DNA of 64,000 nt, from NCBI RefSeq assembly GCF_001509795.1, contig NZ_LLZN01000001.1, positions 62,001 to 126,000 of the forward strand, given 5' to 3'. Source of the stretch: Streptomyces sp. NRRL WC-3605 (GTDB lineage Bacteria > Actinomycetota > Actinomycetes > Streptomycetales > Streptomycetaceae). The translations under genes were made by a program, and so were the position numbers. Shown here piece by piece: positions 44,452-57,335 of the stretch (position 1 is the first letter of the stretch; every line of letters begins with the position of its first letter). A model generated the notes under the pieces. The model did no database searches and was not told where the DNA came from. It saw only the letters and a list, made by a program, of their open reading frames with translations.

Positions 44452-45812
44452 GCCCTTTCCTCGCCGCTGAAGACCTCTCGATGTTCGGCCGCGACCCCTG
44501 GTGGCTGGTCGTCGTCAAGGCGGTGTTCTGCTTCGCCTTCCTGATGGTGACCGTGCTGTTCTCGATCGTCTGGGAGCGCAAGGTCGTCGCCTGGATGCAG
44601 CTGCGCATCGGCCCCAACCGGCACGGCCCCTGGGGCATGCTCCAGTCGCTCGCCGACGGCATCAAGCTGATGCTCAAGGAAGACGTCATCGTCAAGCGCG
44701 CCGACAAGGTCGTGTACGTCCTCGCGCCGATCGTCGCGGCCATCCCGGCCTTCATGGCGATCGCGGTGATCCCCTTCGGCCCGGCCGGCAACGAGATCTC
44801 GATCTTCGGCCAGCGCACCACGATGCAGCTCACCGACCTGCCGATCGCGATGCTCTACATCCTGGCGGTCGCCTCGGTCGGCATCTACGGCATCGTGCTC
44901 GCGGGCTGGAGCTCCGGGTCGACGTACCCGCTGCTCGGCGGTCTGCGCTCCTGCGCGCAGATGATCTCCTACGAGATCGCGATGGGCGCCGCGTTCGCCT
45001 CCGTGTTCCTCTACTCCGGGTCGATGTCCACCTCGGCGATCGTCGAGGCGCAGCAGGACCGCTGGTACATCGTCCTGCTGCCGGTGTCGTTCCTGATCTA
45101 CATCGTGACGATGGTCGGCGAGACGAACCGCGCCCCCTTCGACATGCCCGAGTCCGAGGGCGACCTGGTCGGCGGCTTCAACACCGAGTACTCGTCCATC
45201 AAGTTCGCGATGTTCATGCTCGCCGAGTACGTGAACATGGTGACGGTCTCGGCGGTGTCCGTGACGCTCTTCCTGGGCGGCTGGCGGGCCCCGTACCCGA
45301 TCAGTTCCTTCTGGGAGGGCGCGAACCACGGCTGGTGGCCGCTCCTCTGGTTCGTCATCAAGGTGCAGCTGCTGCTGTTCTTCTTCATCTGGCTGCGCGG
45401 CACACTGCCCCGCGTCCGCTACGACCAGCTGATGAAGCTCGGCTGGAAGGTCCTCATCCCGGTCTCCGTCGTCTGGCTGATGCTCGTCGCGACCGTGCGG
45501 ACCCTGCGCAACGAGAACTACGACTTCGCGGACATCGCCCTGTACGTCGGCGGCGGAGTCATCGCGCTGCTGCTGCTCTCCGTCGTCGCGGACCTGTTCC
45601 GCGAGCGGGGGAAGGGCGCCGCGCAACCCGCCGAGGAACCCGCCGCGTTCGACCCGATGGCCGGTGGCTTCCCCGTACCGCCGCTGCCCGGACAGGAGCT
45701 GCCGCCCGTCCCGCGGCGCCGACCGCGCCGGGAGCGGGAGCTGATTGTCAGTGGCGGGTCCGATACTCACAGTGACGGATCTCTGGATGGAAAGGAGGCG
45801 TCCGATGGCTGA
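44448..45812 (+). CDS. nuoH: NADH-quinone oxidoreductase subunit H
   Basis: A 454-residue membrane subunit with about eight helices. It joins the peripheral and membrane arms and closes the quinone channel; the conserved [21 protein letters not shown] and the [25 protein letters not shown] loop are present. About 60 C-terminal residues are a Pro/Arg/Glu-rich cytoplasmic extension. Its end overlaps nuoI by 8 bp. Confidence 0.97.
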   Translation: MSPFLAAEDLSMFGRDPWWLVVVKAVFCFAFLMVTVLFSIVWERKVVAWMQLRIGPNRHGPWGMLQSLADGIKLMLKEDVIVKRADKVVYVLAPIVAAIPAFMAIAVIPFGPAGNEISIFGQRTTMQLTDLPIAMLYILAVASVGIYGIVLAGWSSGSTYPLLGGLRSCAQMISYEIAMGAAFASVFLYSGSMSTSAIVEAQQDRWYIVLLPVSFLIYIVTMVGETNRAPFDMPESEGDLVGGFNTEYSSIKFAMFMLAEYVNMVTVSAVSVTLFLGGWRAPYPISSFWEGANHGWWPLLWFVIKVQLLLFFFIWLRGTLPRVRYDQLMKLGWKVLIPVSVVWLMLVATVRTLRNENYDFADIALYVGGGVIALLLLSVVADLFRERGKGAAQPAEEPAAFDPMAGGFPVPPLPGQELPPVPRRRPRRERELIVSGGSDTHSDGSLDGKEASDG

Positions 45813-46455
45813 GGAGCCGAAGGAGACCGGGCAGACGAAGCCCGGCTTCCAGAACCCCGTGGCCGGCTTCGGCGTGACCTTCAAGGCCATGTTCAAGAAG
45901 CGGCTGACCGAGCAGTACCCGGAGCAGCAGAAGACCACCGCTCCGCGCTTCCATGGACGGCACCAGCTCAACCGCCATCCGGACGGCCTGGAGAAGTGCG
46001 TCGGCTGCGAGCTGTGCGCCTGGGCCTGCCCCGCCGACGCCATCTACGTGGAAGGCGCCGACAACACCGACGAGGAGCGCTACTCGCCCGGTGAACGGTA
46101 CGGCCGCGTCTACCAGATCAACTACGCCCGCTGCATCCTGTGCGGCCTGTGCATCGAGGCGTGCCCCACGCGTGCGCTCACGATGACCAACGAGTTCGAG
46201 CTGGCGGACTCCAGCCGCGCCAACCTCATCTACACCAAGGAGCAGCTGCTCGCCGGTCTGGAGGAGGGCATGGTCGACTCGCCCCACTCCATCTACCCCG
46301 GCACCGACGAGCAGGACTACTACCGCGGTCTGGTGACGGAGGCCGCGCCGGGCACGACCCGGCAGGTCGCGGTCTCCAAGGGCGAGGTCCCGCAGGAGGG
46401 TGCCTCGACCTTCGGCGAGGACGAGCCGGCCTCGGGGAAGGTGACCGGCCGATGA
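45805..46455 (+). CDS. nuoI: NADH-quinone oxidoreductase subunit I
   Basis: A 216-residue 23-kDa-type subunit with two 4Fe-4S clusters (N6a/N6b): C65-x2-C68-x2-C71-x3-C75 and C110-x2-C113-x2-C116-x3-C120. The ATG at 45805 has a perfect AAAGGAGG site; an in-frame GTG 20 codons earlier lies inside nuoH and is not needed. The last 35 residues are acidic and variable. It passes electrons from NuoG to the N2 cluster in NuoB. Confidence 0.97.
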   Translation: MAEEPKETGQTKPGFQNPVAGFGVTFKAMFKKRLTEQYPEQQKTTAPRFHGRHQLNRHPDGLEKCVGCELCAWACPADAIYVEGADNTDEERYSPGERYGRVYQINYARCILCGLCIEACPTRALTMTNEFELADSSRANLIYTKEQLLAGLEEGMVDSPHSIYPGTDEQDYYRGLVTEAAPGTTRQVAVSKGEVPQEGASTFGEDEPASGKVTGR

Positions 46456-47297
46456 GCGCTCAGATCGCCGCCGCCTACTCCACCTCCACCGGCGAGGCCG
46501 TGCAGTTCTGGATCCTCGGCACCGTCGCCGTGCTCGGCGCCCTGTGCACCGTCTTCCTCAAGAGGGCCGTGCACAGCGCGCTCTGCCTCGCCGGCACGAT
46601 GATCGTCCTCGCGGTGTTCTACCTGGCCAACGGCGCCTACTTCCTGGGCGTCGTACAGATCGTCGTCTACACCGGCGCGATCATGATGCTGTTCCTCTTC
46701 GTGGTGATGCTGGTCGGCGTGACGGCCGCGGACTCCCTGAAGGAGACCATCAAGGGCCAGCGCTGGCTGGCCCTTCTGTGTGGCCTCGGCTTCGGCATCC
46801 TGCTGTTCGCCGGCATCGGGAACGCCTCGCTGCGCCAGTTCGACGGCCTCACGCAGGCCAACGCGAACGGCAACGTGGAGGGCCTGGCCACCCTCATCTT
46901 CACGAGGTACGTCTTCGCGTTCGAGATCACCGGCGCCCTGCTGATCACCGCCGCGGTCGGCGCCATGGTGCTCACGCACCGCGAGCGCACCGAGCGCGCC
47001 AAGACCCAGCGGGAGCTGGCCGAGGAGCGCGTGCGTGCCGGCAAGCACGTCCCGCCGCTCCCGGCGCCCGGCGTCTACGCCCGGCACAACGCCGTGGACA
47101 TCGCCGGTCTGCTGCCCGACGGGACCCCGTCCGACCTCACCGTCAGCAAGACGCTGCGCGAGCGCGGGCAGATCCGGGACGTGTCCTCCGAGGCGCTCAA
47201 CGACCTGCGGGCGCTGGAGCAGCGTGCGGCGGAGCGCCTGGAGCGGACCGCGATCGAGCCGTCCACCTTCAAGCGTCCGGAGGAGGCGTCCAAGTGA
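46452..47297 (+). CDS. nuoJ: NADH-quinone oxidoreductase subunit J
   Basis: A 281-residue membrane subunit with five helices in residues 15-180, including the conserved [23 protein letters not shown]. Core NuoJ is usually 165-200 residues; here a charged cytoplasmic C-terminal region of about 100 residues (from [20 protein letters not shown]) is added. It belongs to the antiporter-like membrane arm. Stop-start overlaps link it to nuoI and nuoK. Confidence 0.95.
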   Translation: MSAQIAAAYSTSTGEAVQFWILGTVAVLGALCTVFLKRAVHSALCLAGTMIVLAVFYLANGAYFLGVVQIVVYTGAIMMLFLFVVMLVGVTAADSLKETIKGQRWLALLCGLGFGILLFAGIGNASLRQFDGLTQANANGNVEGLATLIFTRYVFAFEITGALLITAAVGAMVLTHRERTERAKTQRELAEERVRAGKHVPPLPAPGVYARHNAVDIAGLLPDGTPSDLTVSKTLRERGQIRDVSSEALNDLRALEQRAAERLERTAIEPSTFKRPEEASK

Positions 47298-47593
47298 ATC
47301 CGGTCAACTACGTCTACCTCGCGGCCCTGTTGTTCACGATCGGCGCCACCGGTGTGCTGATCAGGCGCAACGCGATCGTCCTCTTCATGTGCGTCGAGCT
47401 GATGCTCAACGCCTGCAACCTCACGCTCGTGGCGTTCTCCCGGATGCACGGCAATCTGGACGGCCAGATCATCGCCTTCTTCACGATGGTCGTGGCCGCC
47501 GCGGAGGTCGTCGTCGGGCTCGCGATCATCGTGTCGCTGTTCCGTTCCCGCCACTCGGCCTCGGTCGACGACGCCAGCCTGATGAAGCTCTGA
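47294..47593 (+). CDS. nuoK: NADH-quinone oxidoreductase subunit K
   Basis: A 99-residue protein with three helices, MrpC-like, full family length. The two buried Glu of the proton path are in [13 protein letters not shown] and [11 protein letters not shown]. It begins with a GTG overlapping the nuoJ stop by 4 bp. A 16-bp gap precedes nuoL. Confidence 0.96.
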   Translation: MNPVNYVYLAALLFTIGATGVLIRRNAIVLFMCVELMLNACNLTLVAFSRMHGNLDGQIIAFFTMVVAAAEVVVGLAIIVSLFRSRHSASVDDASLMKL

Positions 47594-47609
47594 GGGGTCG
47601 GAAGAAATC

Positions 47610-49574
47610 GTGGAGAACCTGATTGCGCTGCTGATCGCGGCGCCCTTGCTCGGAGCGGCCGTCCTGCTGTGCGGTGGCCGGCGGCTCGACGCCGTCGGCC
47701 ACTGGATCGGCACGCTCCTGTCGTTCGTCTCCTTCGCCTTCGGTGTGGTCCTCTTCGCCGACCTGCTCGGCAAGGGCGCCGAGGAGCGGACCCTGACGAG
47801 CCATCTGTTCAGCTGGATCCAGGTCGAGGGCTTCCAGGCGGACGTCGCGTTCCGCCTCGACCAGCTGTCGATGACGTTCGTCCTGCTGATCACCGGCGTC
47901 GGCTCGCTGATCCACGTGTACTCGATCGGGTACATGGAGCACGACGAGCGCCGCCGCCGCTTCTTCGGCTATCTGAACCTGTTCCTCGCGGCGATGCTGC
48001 TGCTCGTCCTCGCCGACAACTACCTGCTGCTGTACGTCGGCTGGGAGGGCGTCGGTCTCGCCTCGTACCTGCTGATCGGCTTCTGGCAGCACAAGCCCAG
48101 CGCCGCCACGGCCGCGAAGAAGGCCTTCCTGGTCAACCGCGTCGGCGACATGGGCCTGTCCATCGCGATCATGCTGATGTTCTTCTGGTTCGGCACCTTC
48201 GCGTTCGGGCCGCTGCTCGGCGGCGAGGGCGAGGCCGGTCTCGCCGGGAACGCGAGCGAGGGCAAGCTCACCGCCATCGGCCTGATGCTGCTGCTCGCCG
48301 CGTGCGGCAAGTCCGCCCAGGTGCCGCTGCAGTCCTGGCTCGGGGACGCGATGGAGGGCCCGACCCCGGTCTCGGCCCTCATCCACGCCGCGACGATGGT
48401 GACCGCGGGCGTCTACCTGATCGTCCGCTCCGGCGCCATCTTCGACGCGGCGCCCGACGCGCAGCTGGTCGTCACGATCGTCGGAGCCGTCACGCTCCTG
48501 TTCGGTGCGATCGTCGGTTGCGCGAAGGACGACATCAAGAAGGCGCTGGCCGGCTCGACCATGTCGCAGATCGGCTACATGGTCCTGGCCGCGGGCCTCG
48601 GTCCCATCGGCTACGTCTTCGCGATCATGCACCTGGTGACGCACGGCTTCTTCAAGGCCGGGCTCTTCCTCGGCGCCGGTTCCGTCATGCACGGCATGAA
48701 CGACGAGGTCGACATGCGCAAGTACGGCGGCCTGCGCAAATACATGCCGGTCACGTTCATCACCTTCGGCCTCGGCTACCTCGCCATCATCGGCTTCCCG
48801 GGCCTGTCCGGCTTCTTCTCCAAGGACAAGATCATCGAGGCGGCGTTCGCCAAGGGCGGCACGGAGGGCTGGATCCTCGGCGCCTGCGCGCTGCTGGGCG
48901 CGGCCCTCACGGCGTACTACATGACGCGCGTGATGCTGATGACGTTCTTCGGGGAGGAGCGCTGGCGGCACACGAAGACCGCGTCGCCGGCCGAGCCCAG
49001 CGCGGAGCCCGCCGCCGAGACCCACGGCGAGCACGCGGAGCCGCACCCGCACGAGTCGCCCAAGGTCATGACGATCCCCATGATCGTCCTGGCGGTCGGG
49101 TCGGTGGCGGGCGGTGCGTTCTTCAGCATCGGCGACCGCTTCGTGCACTGGCTCGAGCCCATCACCGGGCACGCGCACGGCAATCCGCCGATCAGCGCGG
49201 GCACCGTCACCGGTGCGACCGTCGCGTGCATGGTCGTCGGCGTCGCCCTCGCCTGGGCCCAGTACGGCAGGCGCCCGGTCCCGGCGGTCGCCCCGCGCGG
49301 GTCGCTGCTCACCCGGGCCGCCCGGCGCGACCTGTACCAGGACGACTTCAACCACGTCGTCCTCGTCCGCGGCGGCGAGCACCTCACCCGCTCCCTGGTC
49401 TACGTCGACCACACCCTGGTCGACGGTGTCGTCAACGGCACGGCGGCCTCGGTCGGCGGCCTGTCCGGACGGATGCGCAGGCTCCAGAACGGCTTCGCGC
49501 GCTCGTACGCGGTCTCGATGTTCGGCGGTGCGGCGATCCTCGTCGCCGCGACCCTGCTGATGAGGGCGGTCTGA
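47610..49574 (+). CDS. nuoL: NADH-quinone oxidoreductase subunit L
   Basis: A 654-residue antiporter-like subunit with about 15-16 helices. Conserved elements are [22 protein letters not shown], the proton-channel [14 protein letters not shown] and [20 protein letters not shown] His/Glu-rich loop ([14 protein letters not shown], about 470-485) precedes the final helices and the lateral helix. It is the most distal proton pump subunit. GTG start with GGAAG upstream. Confidence 0.96.
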   Translation: MENLIALLIAAPLLGAAVLLCGGRRLDAVGHWIGTLLSFVSFAFGVVLFADLLGKGAEERTLTSHLFSWIQVEGFQADVAFRLDQLSMTFVLLITGVGSLIHVYSIGYMEHDERRRRFFGYLNLFLAAMLLLVLADNYLLLYVGWEGVGLASYLLIGFWQHKPSAATAAKKAFLVNRVGDMGLSIAIMLMFFWFGTFAFGPLLGGEGEAGLAGNASEGKLTAIGLMLLLAACGKSAQVPLQSWLGDAMEGPTPVSALIHAATMVTAGVYLIVRSGAIFDAAPDAQLVVTIVGAVTLLFGAIVGCAKDDIKKALAGSTMSQIGYMVLAAGLGPIGYVFAIMHLVTHGFFKAGLFLGAGSVMHGMNDEVDMRKYGGLRKYMPVTFITFGLGYLAIIGFPGLSGFFSKDKIIEAAFAKGGTEGWILGACALLGAALTAYYMTRVMLMTFFGEERWRHTKTASPAEPSAEPAAETHGEHAEPHPHESPKVMTIPMIVLAVGSVAGGAFFSIGDRFVHWLEPITGHAHGNPPISAGTVTGATVACMVVGVALAWAQYGRRPVPAVAPRGSLLTRAARRDLYQDDFNHVVLVRGGEHLTRSLVYVDHTLVDGVVNGTAASVGGLSGRMRRLQNGFARSYAVSMFGGAAILVAATLLMRAV

Positions 49575-49579
49575 TACCG

Positions 49580-51151
49580 ATGTCCTTTCCCCTGCTGACA
49601 GCCACGGCGGCGCTCCCGGCGATCGGGGCGATCGCCACGGCCGCCGTGCCGGCCGCCCGGCGCACCGCCGCCAAATGGCTGGCGCTGTTCTTCTCCCTCG
49701 GCACACTCGCCCTCGCGATCGCCGTCCTGGTCCGGTTCGACCCGGACGGCGACCGCTACCAGCTCACCGAATCGCACTCCTGGATCTCCGACTTCGGGGT
49801 CCGCTACGAACTCGGCGTGGACGGCATCGGGGTGGCGCTCGTCGCGCTGACGGCGCTGCTGATCCCGTTCATCGTCCTCGCGGGCTGGCACGACGCCGAC
49901 CCGCTGGAGACGGGCAGCAGGAGGTGGCGGCCGACGCAGGGCTTCTTCGCCCTGATCCTGGCCGTCGAGGCGATGGTGATCCTCTCCTTCGAGGCCACCG
50001 ACGTCTTCCTCTTCTACATCTTCTTCGAGGCCATGCTCATCCCGATGTACTTCCTCATCGGAGGCTTCGGGGACCGTGCCCACGAGCACGGGGAGAAGGT
50101 GGCGTCGACCCAGCGGTCGTACGCCGCGGTGAAGTTCCTCCTCTACAACCTGGTCGGCGGACTGATCATGCTGGCCGCGGTGATCGGCCTGTACGTCGTC
50201 GCCGGGAACTTCAGCCTCCAGGAGATCGCCGAGGCCCGCGCCAACGGCTCGCTGGACATGGCGACGAACACCGAACGCTGGCTGTTCCTCGGCTTCTTCT
50301 TCGCCTTCGCGGTGAAGGCGCCACTGTGGCCGCTGCACACCTGGCTGCCGAACGCGATGCAGGAGGCCACCGCCCCGGTCGCCGTCCTCATCACGGCGGT
50401 CGTCGACAAGGTGGGCACCTTCGCGATGCTCCGCTTCTGCCTCCAGCTCTTCCCGGAGGCCAGCAAGTGGGCCACGCCGGCCATCCTGGTGCTGGCGCTG
50501 ATCAGCATCGTCTACGGGGCGCTGCTCGCGGTCGGCCAGCGGGACATCAAGCGCCTGATCGCCTACGCGTCGATCTCGCACTTCGGCTTCATCATCATGG
50601 GCATCTTCGCGATGACCAGCCAGGGCCAGTCCGGGGCGACGCTCTACATGGTCAACCACGGCATCTCGACGGCCGCGCTGATGCTGGTCGCCGGATTCCT
50701 GATCTCGCGGCGCGGCTCGCGGCTCATCGCCGACTACGGCGGTGTGCAGAAGGTCGCCCCGGTGCTCGCCGGCACCTTCCTGATCGGCGGCCTCGCGACC
50801 CTCTCGCTGCCGGGTCTCGCGCCGTTCGTCAGCGAGTTCCTGGTCCTGGTCGGCACGTTCACCCGCTATCCGGCGATCGGCATCATCGCCACCTTCGGCA
50901 TCGTGCTCGCCGCGCTCTACACCCTCGTCCTGTACCAGCGGACGATGACGGGCCCGGTGAAGCCGGAGGTCTCCGCGATGCCGGACCTGCGGGTGCGGGA
51001 GATCGCGGTCGTCGCCCCGCTGATCGTCCTGCTGGTCTTCCTGGGCGTCTACCCGAAGCCCGTCACGGACATCGTGAACCCGGCGGTCAAGCAGACCTTG
51101 TCCGACGTACAGAAGAAGGACCCCCAGCCCGAGGTGGAGGCGGCCAAGTGA
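49580..51151 (+). CDS. nuoM: NADH-quinone oxidoreductase subunit M
   Basis: A 523-residue antiporter-like subunit with about 14 helices. The conserved Glu lies in the FYIFFEAMLIPMYFLIG helix, with channel segments KAPLWPLHTWLPNAMQEAT and DIKRLIAYASISHFGFI. It starts 5 bp after nuoL at the ATG 49580. nuoN overlaps its stop by 4 bp. Confidence 0.96.
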   Translation: MSFPLLTATAALPAIGAIATAAVPAARRTAAKWLALFFSLGTLALAIAVLVRFDPDGDRYQLTESHSWISDFGVRYELGVDGIGVALVALTALLIPFIVLAGWHDADPLETGSRRWRPTQGFFALILAVEAMVILSFEATDVFLFYIFFEAMLIPMYFLIGGFGDRAHEHGEKVASTQRSYAAVKFLLYNLVGGLIMLAAVIGLYVVAGNFSLQEIAEARANGSLDMATNTERWLFLGFFFAFAVKAPLWPLHTWLPNAMQEATAPVAVLITAVVDKVGTFAMLRFCLQLFPEASKWATPAILVLALISIVYGALLAVGQRDIKRLIAYASISHFGFIIMGIFAMTSQGQSGATLYMVNHGISTAALMLVAGFLISRRGSRLIADYGGVQKVAPVLAGTFLIGGLATLSLPGLAPFVSEFLVLVGTFTRYPAIGIIATFGIVLAALYTLVLYQRTMTGPVKPEVSAMPDLRVREIAVVAPLIVLLVFLGVYPKPVTDIVNPAVKQTLSDVQKKDPQPEVEAAK

Positions 51152-52797
51152 GCGCATCAGCCGTCCACAGCCTGTGGACAACCGCGGCCGACCCGATCTC
51201 GAAGATCGACACGCCGAAGATCGAGTACGGACAGCTCTCGCCCACCCTGATCGTCGTCGGCGCGGCGCTCGTCGGGGTGCTGATCGAGGCCGTCGTCCCG
51301 CGCAGGTCCCGCTACTACGCGCAGGTGTTCACCGCCGTCGTGGCGCTCGTCGCCTCCTTCGCGGCGGTCGTGGCGCTGGCCGCCGGCGGGTACGCCACGA
51401 CCAAGTCGGGCATCGCCGCCATGGGCGCGATCGCCGTCGACGGACCGGCCCTGTTCCTGCAGGGCACGATCCTGCTGACGGCCCTCGTCGGCCTGTTCAC
51501 CTTCGCCGAGCGCCGGCTCGACCCGGCGGCGCACGGCAACCGCGTCGACTCCTTCGCCGCCCAGGCCGCGTCCGTGCCGGGCAGCGACAGCGAGAAGGCC
51601 GCCGTGAAGGCGGGGTTCACCACCACCGAGGTGTTCCCGCTGCTGATGTTCGCCGTCGCGGGCATGCTGATCTTCCCGTCGGCCAACGACCTGCTGACGC
51701 TGTTCATCGCGCTGGAGGTCTTCTCCCTCCCGCTGTACCTGATGTGCGCGCTCGCCCGCCGCAAGCGGCTCATGTCGCAGGAGGCCGCGGTCAAGTACTT
51801 CCTGCTGGGAGCCTTCGCGTCCGCGTTCACCCTGTTCGGCATCGCTCTGCTGTACGGCTACGCGGGCTCGGTGTCCTACGGCACGATCGCGCGGGTCGTC
51901 GACGGCACCGCCACCGACGTCAGCCCGGCCCTGGCGAACACCACGGGCAACGACGCGCTGCTGCTCATCGGCTCGGCGCTGATCGTCATGGGTCTGCTGT
52001 TCAAGGTGGGCGCGGTGCCGTTCCACATGTGGACGCCGGACGTCTACCAGGGCGCCCCGACGCCGGTGACCGGGTTCATGGCCGCGGCGACGAAGGTGGC
52101 CGCGTTCGGCGCGCTGCTGCGCCTCCTGTACGTCGTGCTGCCCGGCCTGCGCTGGGACTGGCGGCCGGTCATGTGGGCCGTGGCGATCGTCACGATGCTG
52201 GGCGGCGCGATCATCGCGATCACCCAGACCGACATCAAGCGGCTGCTGGCGTACTCGTCGATCGCGCACGCCGGCTTCATCCTCGCCGGTGTCATCGCGA
52301 CCACGCCGGACGGGGTGTCGTCCGTCCTCTTCTACCTGGGCGCCTACTCGTTCGTGACGATCGGCGCGTTCGCGGTGGTGACGCTGGTGCGCGACGCCGG
52401 CGGCGAGGCGACGCACCTGTCGAAGTGGGCCGGTCTGGGCCGCCGCTCGCCGCTGGTCGCGGCGGTCTTCGCGGTGTTCCTGCTGGCCTTCGCGGGCATC
52501 CCGCTGACCTCCGGCTTCGCCGGGAAGTTCGCCGTGTTCAAGGCGGCGGCCGAGGGCGGGGCGGCCCCGCTGGTCGTGATCGGTGTGATCTCGTCCGCGA
52601 TCGCCGCGTTCTTCTACATCCGGGTCATCGTGCTGATGTTCTTCAGCGAGCCGACACCCGAGGGACCGACGGTCGCGGTGCCGTCCCCGCTGACGATGAC
52701 GGCGATCGGCGTCGGCGTGGCCGTCACCTTGGTGCTGGGTGTGGCGCCCCAGTACTTCCTGGACCTGGCGAGCCAGGCGGGCGTCTTCGTGCGCTGA
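51148..52797 (+). CDS. nuoN: NADH-quinone oxidoreductase subunit N
   Basis: A 549-residue antiporter-like subunit, last gene of the operon. The conserved FIALEVFSLPLYLMCALARR helix, KVGAVPFHMWTPDVYQGAPTP and DIKRLLAYSSIAHAGF are visible. It is somewhat longer than E. coli NuoN (485) because of an extra loop near residues 120-160. A strong terminator follows the stop. Confidence 0.96.
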   Translation: MSASAVHSLWTTAADPISKIDTPKIEYGQLSPTLIVVGAALVGVLIEAVVPRRSRYYAQVFTAVVALVASFAAVVALAAGGYATTKSGIAAMGAIAVDGPALFLQGTILLTALVGLFTFAERRLDPAAHGNRVDSFAAQAASVPGSDSEKAAVKAGFTTTEVFPLLMFAVAGMLIFPSANDLLTLFIALEVFSLPLYLMCALARRKRLMSQEAAVKYFLLGAFASAFTLFGIALLYGYAGSVSYGTIARVVDGTATDVSPALANTTGNDALLLIGSALIVMGLLFKVGAVPFHMWTPDVYQGAPTPVTGFMAAATKVAAFGALLRLLYVVLPGLRWDWRPVMWAVAIVTMLGGAIIAITQTDIKRLLAYSSIAHAGFILAGVIATTPDGVSSVLFYLGAYSFVTIGAFAVVTLVRDAGGEATHLSKWAGLGRRSPLVAAVFAVFLLAFAGIPLTSGFAGKFAVFKAAAEGGAAPLVVIGVISSAIAAFFYIRVIVLMFFSEPTPEGPTVAVPSPLTMTAIGVGVAVTLVLGVAPQYFLDLASQAGVFVR

Positions 52798-52812
52798 CCG
52801 AGCCCCGCGCGG

Positions 52813-52845
52813 ACGGCCCGGCTTCCCTCGAGGGAGCCGGGCCGT
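52813..52845 (+). terminator. Terminator of the nuo operon
   Basis: ACGGCCCGGCTTCCCT pairs with AGGGAGCCGGGCCGT around a CG turn with one bulged T, giving about 15 bp, 16 bp after nuoN. A TTCCCG stretch follows. Confidence 0.8.
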
Positions 52846-52948
52846 TCCCGTGCCGAGGGGGTGAGCCTGTGGATAACTCGGGGGACTGTCGGCGCGGACC
52901 CCTATCGTGGAGGCAGTGGTCGAGGGACGACGGGCGGGGGACACGGCG

Positions 52949-54943
<1,995 letters not shown>

Positions 54944-54967
54944 GGACGAACGCCCAGGACGCGGCCG

Positions 54968-55906
54968 TCAGGACAGCGTCAGGAGTCCCGGCGCGAAGGT
55001 GATCAGCAGGGGGACCAGCGGGACCAGGGCCGCCAGGGTCGTGGTGAGGGCGCGGTCGCGGCGGCCCAGGCGCGGGCGCGGCTGCAGGAGGCGGTCGACG
55101 CGTTCGCCCAGCAGCCGGTGGGTGGAGGCGCAGGACAGCACGCCCCGGTGCTGGTTGAGCTCGATCAGGGCCAGGGCCGTCGTCAGATGGCCGCAGCGGC
55201 GGGATGCCGTGTCGTCGGCGGCCAGTTCGACCAGACGGTGCGTCTGGTCGCAGAAGTGGGCGAACAGCGGGACACGGGGGAAGCCGGTGGCGAGCGCGGT
55301 GGACAGGTGCAGCAGCCAGTCGTGGTGGGCGCGGGCGTGGCCCCGCTCATGGGTGAGGACGGCGTCGAGCTGGTGGCCGGTGAGGCGGTGCAGGGCACCC
55401 GTCGTGACGATCAGCTGCGGCGGGCTGCCCGGCATCCACCAGGCGTCCGGGTACTCGTCCTCCAGCACCAGCAGCGGGCCGCGCGTGGAGCCGAGGCCGG
55501 CCGGCAGATCGGGGGCGCGCTCGCGCAGCTGGGCCCGGGCCCGGCCGCGCCGCCTGCGCGCCTCGACCAGCTCCCGCCCGAGCATCGCCGTCGTCCATGC
55601 AGCCCCGCAGGCCAGCAGGAGGGTGAGGAGCGCGGCCCAGGCCGGGGCGGCGGAGAGGTCGTACGCCTCCGTCACGGACGCCGGCGCCGGGGCGAACAGC
55701 TGGGCGCGGGCGGTGCCGAAGACGGCGGCGGTGCCCAGGGCGAGCGCCGTCAGGCAGCACAGCAGCACGGTGGCGACGAGGCACTGCCACACCCACAGCG
55801 CGACCACGGGGTCCCGTTCCGGCCAGGCGGCCCGGGTCAGGACGCGCGGGACGGGAATGGCGGCCGTCAGGCCGACGATGCTCAGCAGGAGCAGGCAGAC
55901 GGTCAT
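54968..55906 (-). CDS. M56 family (BlaR1-like) membrane metallopeptidase
   Basis: A 312-residue protein with hydrophobic helices at about 1-20, 35-60, 85-110 and 285-310. A zinc-peptidase domain with HExxH variant HERGHARAHHD (about residues 188-198) and a downstream ELAADD lies in the cytoplasmic loop. It lacks the C-terminal penicillin-binding sensor of true BlaR1, as do most actinomycete members. These are usually paired with a BlaI repressor gene; none is adjacent here. It converges on recQ with 24 bp between. Confidence 0.85.
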   Translation of the reverse strand: MTVCLLLLSIVGLTAAIPVPRVLTRAAWPERDPVVALWVWQCLVATVLLCCLTALALGTAAVFGTARAQLFAPAPASVTEAYDLSAAPAWAALLTLLLACGAAWTTAMLGRELVEARRRRGRARAQLRERAPDLPAGLGSTRGPLLVLEDEYPDAWWMPGSPPQLIVTTGALHRLTGHQLDAVLTHERGHARAHHDWLLHLSTALATGFPRVPLFAHFCDQTHRLVELAADDTASRRCGHLTTALALIELNQHRGVLSCASTHRLLGERVDRLLQPRPRLGRRDRALTTTLAALVPLVPLLITFAPGLLTLS

Positions 55907-55957
55907 GCCAGGGGCTCCGGATCCTGGTGAGGGACAGCGCGCGGACGTCGGTGCGGG

Positions 55958-55999
55958 GCGGTGGGACGCGGGCGCCCCGAGGGGCGCGCTCCCCACCGC
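55958..55999 (-). terminator. Terminator of the fumarylacetoacetase gene
   Basis: Outer arms GCGGTGGG and CCCACCGC and inner arms GCGCCCC and GGGGCGC form a long hairpin with a small internal loop. It lies about 115 bp after the fahA stop and 52 bp before the M56 gene start. Confidence 0.6.
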
Positions 56000-56114
56000 C
56001 AGCCAGTATGACGGTGCGGCCCGCGGGAGTCAGCGGGAAAGCACCGACGGATCCGCGGGCGTGCTTCGCCCACCGGACCGCCCGCCATGCTCGGCCCACC
56101 CCGGCGGCCGCGCC

Positions 56115-57335
56115 TCAGCCGGCCACGATCCGCCCGGTGACCTCGCCCAGGCCCACCCGCACCCCGCCCGGGCCGGGGGCCCACGCGGACAGGGTGACGA
56201 CGTCGCCGTCCTCCAGGAACGTGCGCTTGCCGTCGGGGAGTTCGAGCGGGTCGCGGCCGTTCCAGGTCAGCTCCAGGAGGGAGCCGCGCTCACGCTCGGT
56301 GGGGCCGCTGACCGTGCCGGAGCCGTACAGGTCGCCGGTGCGCAGGGAGGCGCCGTTCACCGTCATGTGGGCGAGCTGCTGGGCGGCGGTCCAGTACATG
56401 GTGGAGAAGGGCGGCTCGGAGACCACGTGGCCGTTGATCGCCACGGAGATACGCAGGTCGTAGCCGCCGGGTTCGGCCGCGTCGCCGGAATCGTCGAGGT
56501 ACGGCAGCAGCGGGTGCGTGCGCTCCGGCGGCGCCGTCCTCGCCTCGTCCAGGGCGTCCAGCGGGGTGATCCAGGCCGACACCGACGTGGCGAAGGACTT
56601 CCCGAGGAAGGGGCCGAGGGGCACGTACTCCCACGCCTGGACGTCACGCGCCGACCAGTCGTTGAGCAGGCACAGGCCGAAGACGTGCTCACGGAAGTCG
56701 CCGAGCGGGACCGGTGTGCCCATCGCGGACGGCCTGCCCACGACGAAGCCGACCTCGGCCTCGATGTCCAGGCGGACGGACGGGCCGAAGACGGGGGCCG
56801 GGTCGGTGGGGGCCTTGCGCTGGCCCGAGGGCCGCACGACGTCCGTGCCGGAGACGACGACCGTGCCGGACCGGCCGTGGTAGCCGATCGGCAGGTGCTT
56901 CCAGTTGGGGGTGAGGGAGTCCTCGGCGTCCGGGCGGAAGATCTGGCCGACGTTCCGGGCGTGGTTCTCGGAGGCGTAGAAGTCGACGTAGTCCGCGACG
57001 TCGAACGGCAGGTGCAGCGTCACGGAGGACAGCGGGTGGAACAGGTCAGCGATGGCCTCCTGGTGCGCCGGGACCGTCACCCAGGCGGTCAGCGCCCGCC
57101 GTACGTCCGACCAGGTGGTGCGGCCCGCGGCGAGGAGCGCGTTCAGCGACTCCTGGGCGAGCAGCGGGGCGTACGGCGAGTCGAGCGCCTGGGCCGCCCC
57201 GCCCGCGTCGAGGACGTGGTCGCCGAGACGGACGCCCACCCGGCGCGCGGAGTCCGGGCCCGGGAGGGAGAAGACGCCGTACGGAAGGTTGTGCGCGCCG
57301 AAGGGGTCGCCCTCGGGGAGATCGAAGGGGGGCAT
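56115..57335 (-). CDS. fahA: Fumarylacetoacetase
   Basis: A 406-residue FAH. The N-terminal SH3-like part is followed by the catalytic domain with DYVDFYASENHARNVGQIFRP, GYHGRSGTVVVSG, metal ligands in LDIEAEVGFVVG and FGLCLLNDWSARDVQAWEY, and the TMYWTAAQQLAHMTVNG region. It splits fumarylacetoacetate into fumarate and acetoacetate, the last step of tyrosine and phenylalanine breakdown. No homogentisate dioxygenase gene is in the window. The ATG at 57335 was used; an ATG seven codons earlier (57356) is possible. Confidence 0.94.
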   Translation of the reverse strand: MPPFDLPEGDPFGAHNLPYGVFSLPGPDSARRVGVRLGDHVLDAGGAAQALDSPYAPLLAQESLNALLAAGRTTWSDVRRALTAWVTVPAHQEAIADLFHPLSSVTLHLPFDVADYVDFYASENHARNVGQIFRPDAEDSLTPNWKHLPIGYHGRSGTVVVSGTDVVRPSGQRKAPTDPAPVFGPSVRLDIEAEVGFVVGRPSAMGTPVPLGDFREHVFGLCLLNDWSARDVQAWEYVPLGPFLGKSFATSVSAWITPLDALDEARTAPPERTHPLLPYLDDSGDAAEPGGYDLRISVAINGHVVSEPPFSTMYWTAAQQLAHMTVNGASLRTGDLYGSGTVSGPTERERGSLLELTWNGRDPLELPDGKRTFLEDGDVVTLSAWAPGPGGVRVGLGEVTGRIVAG

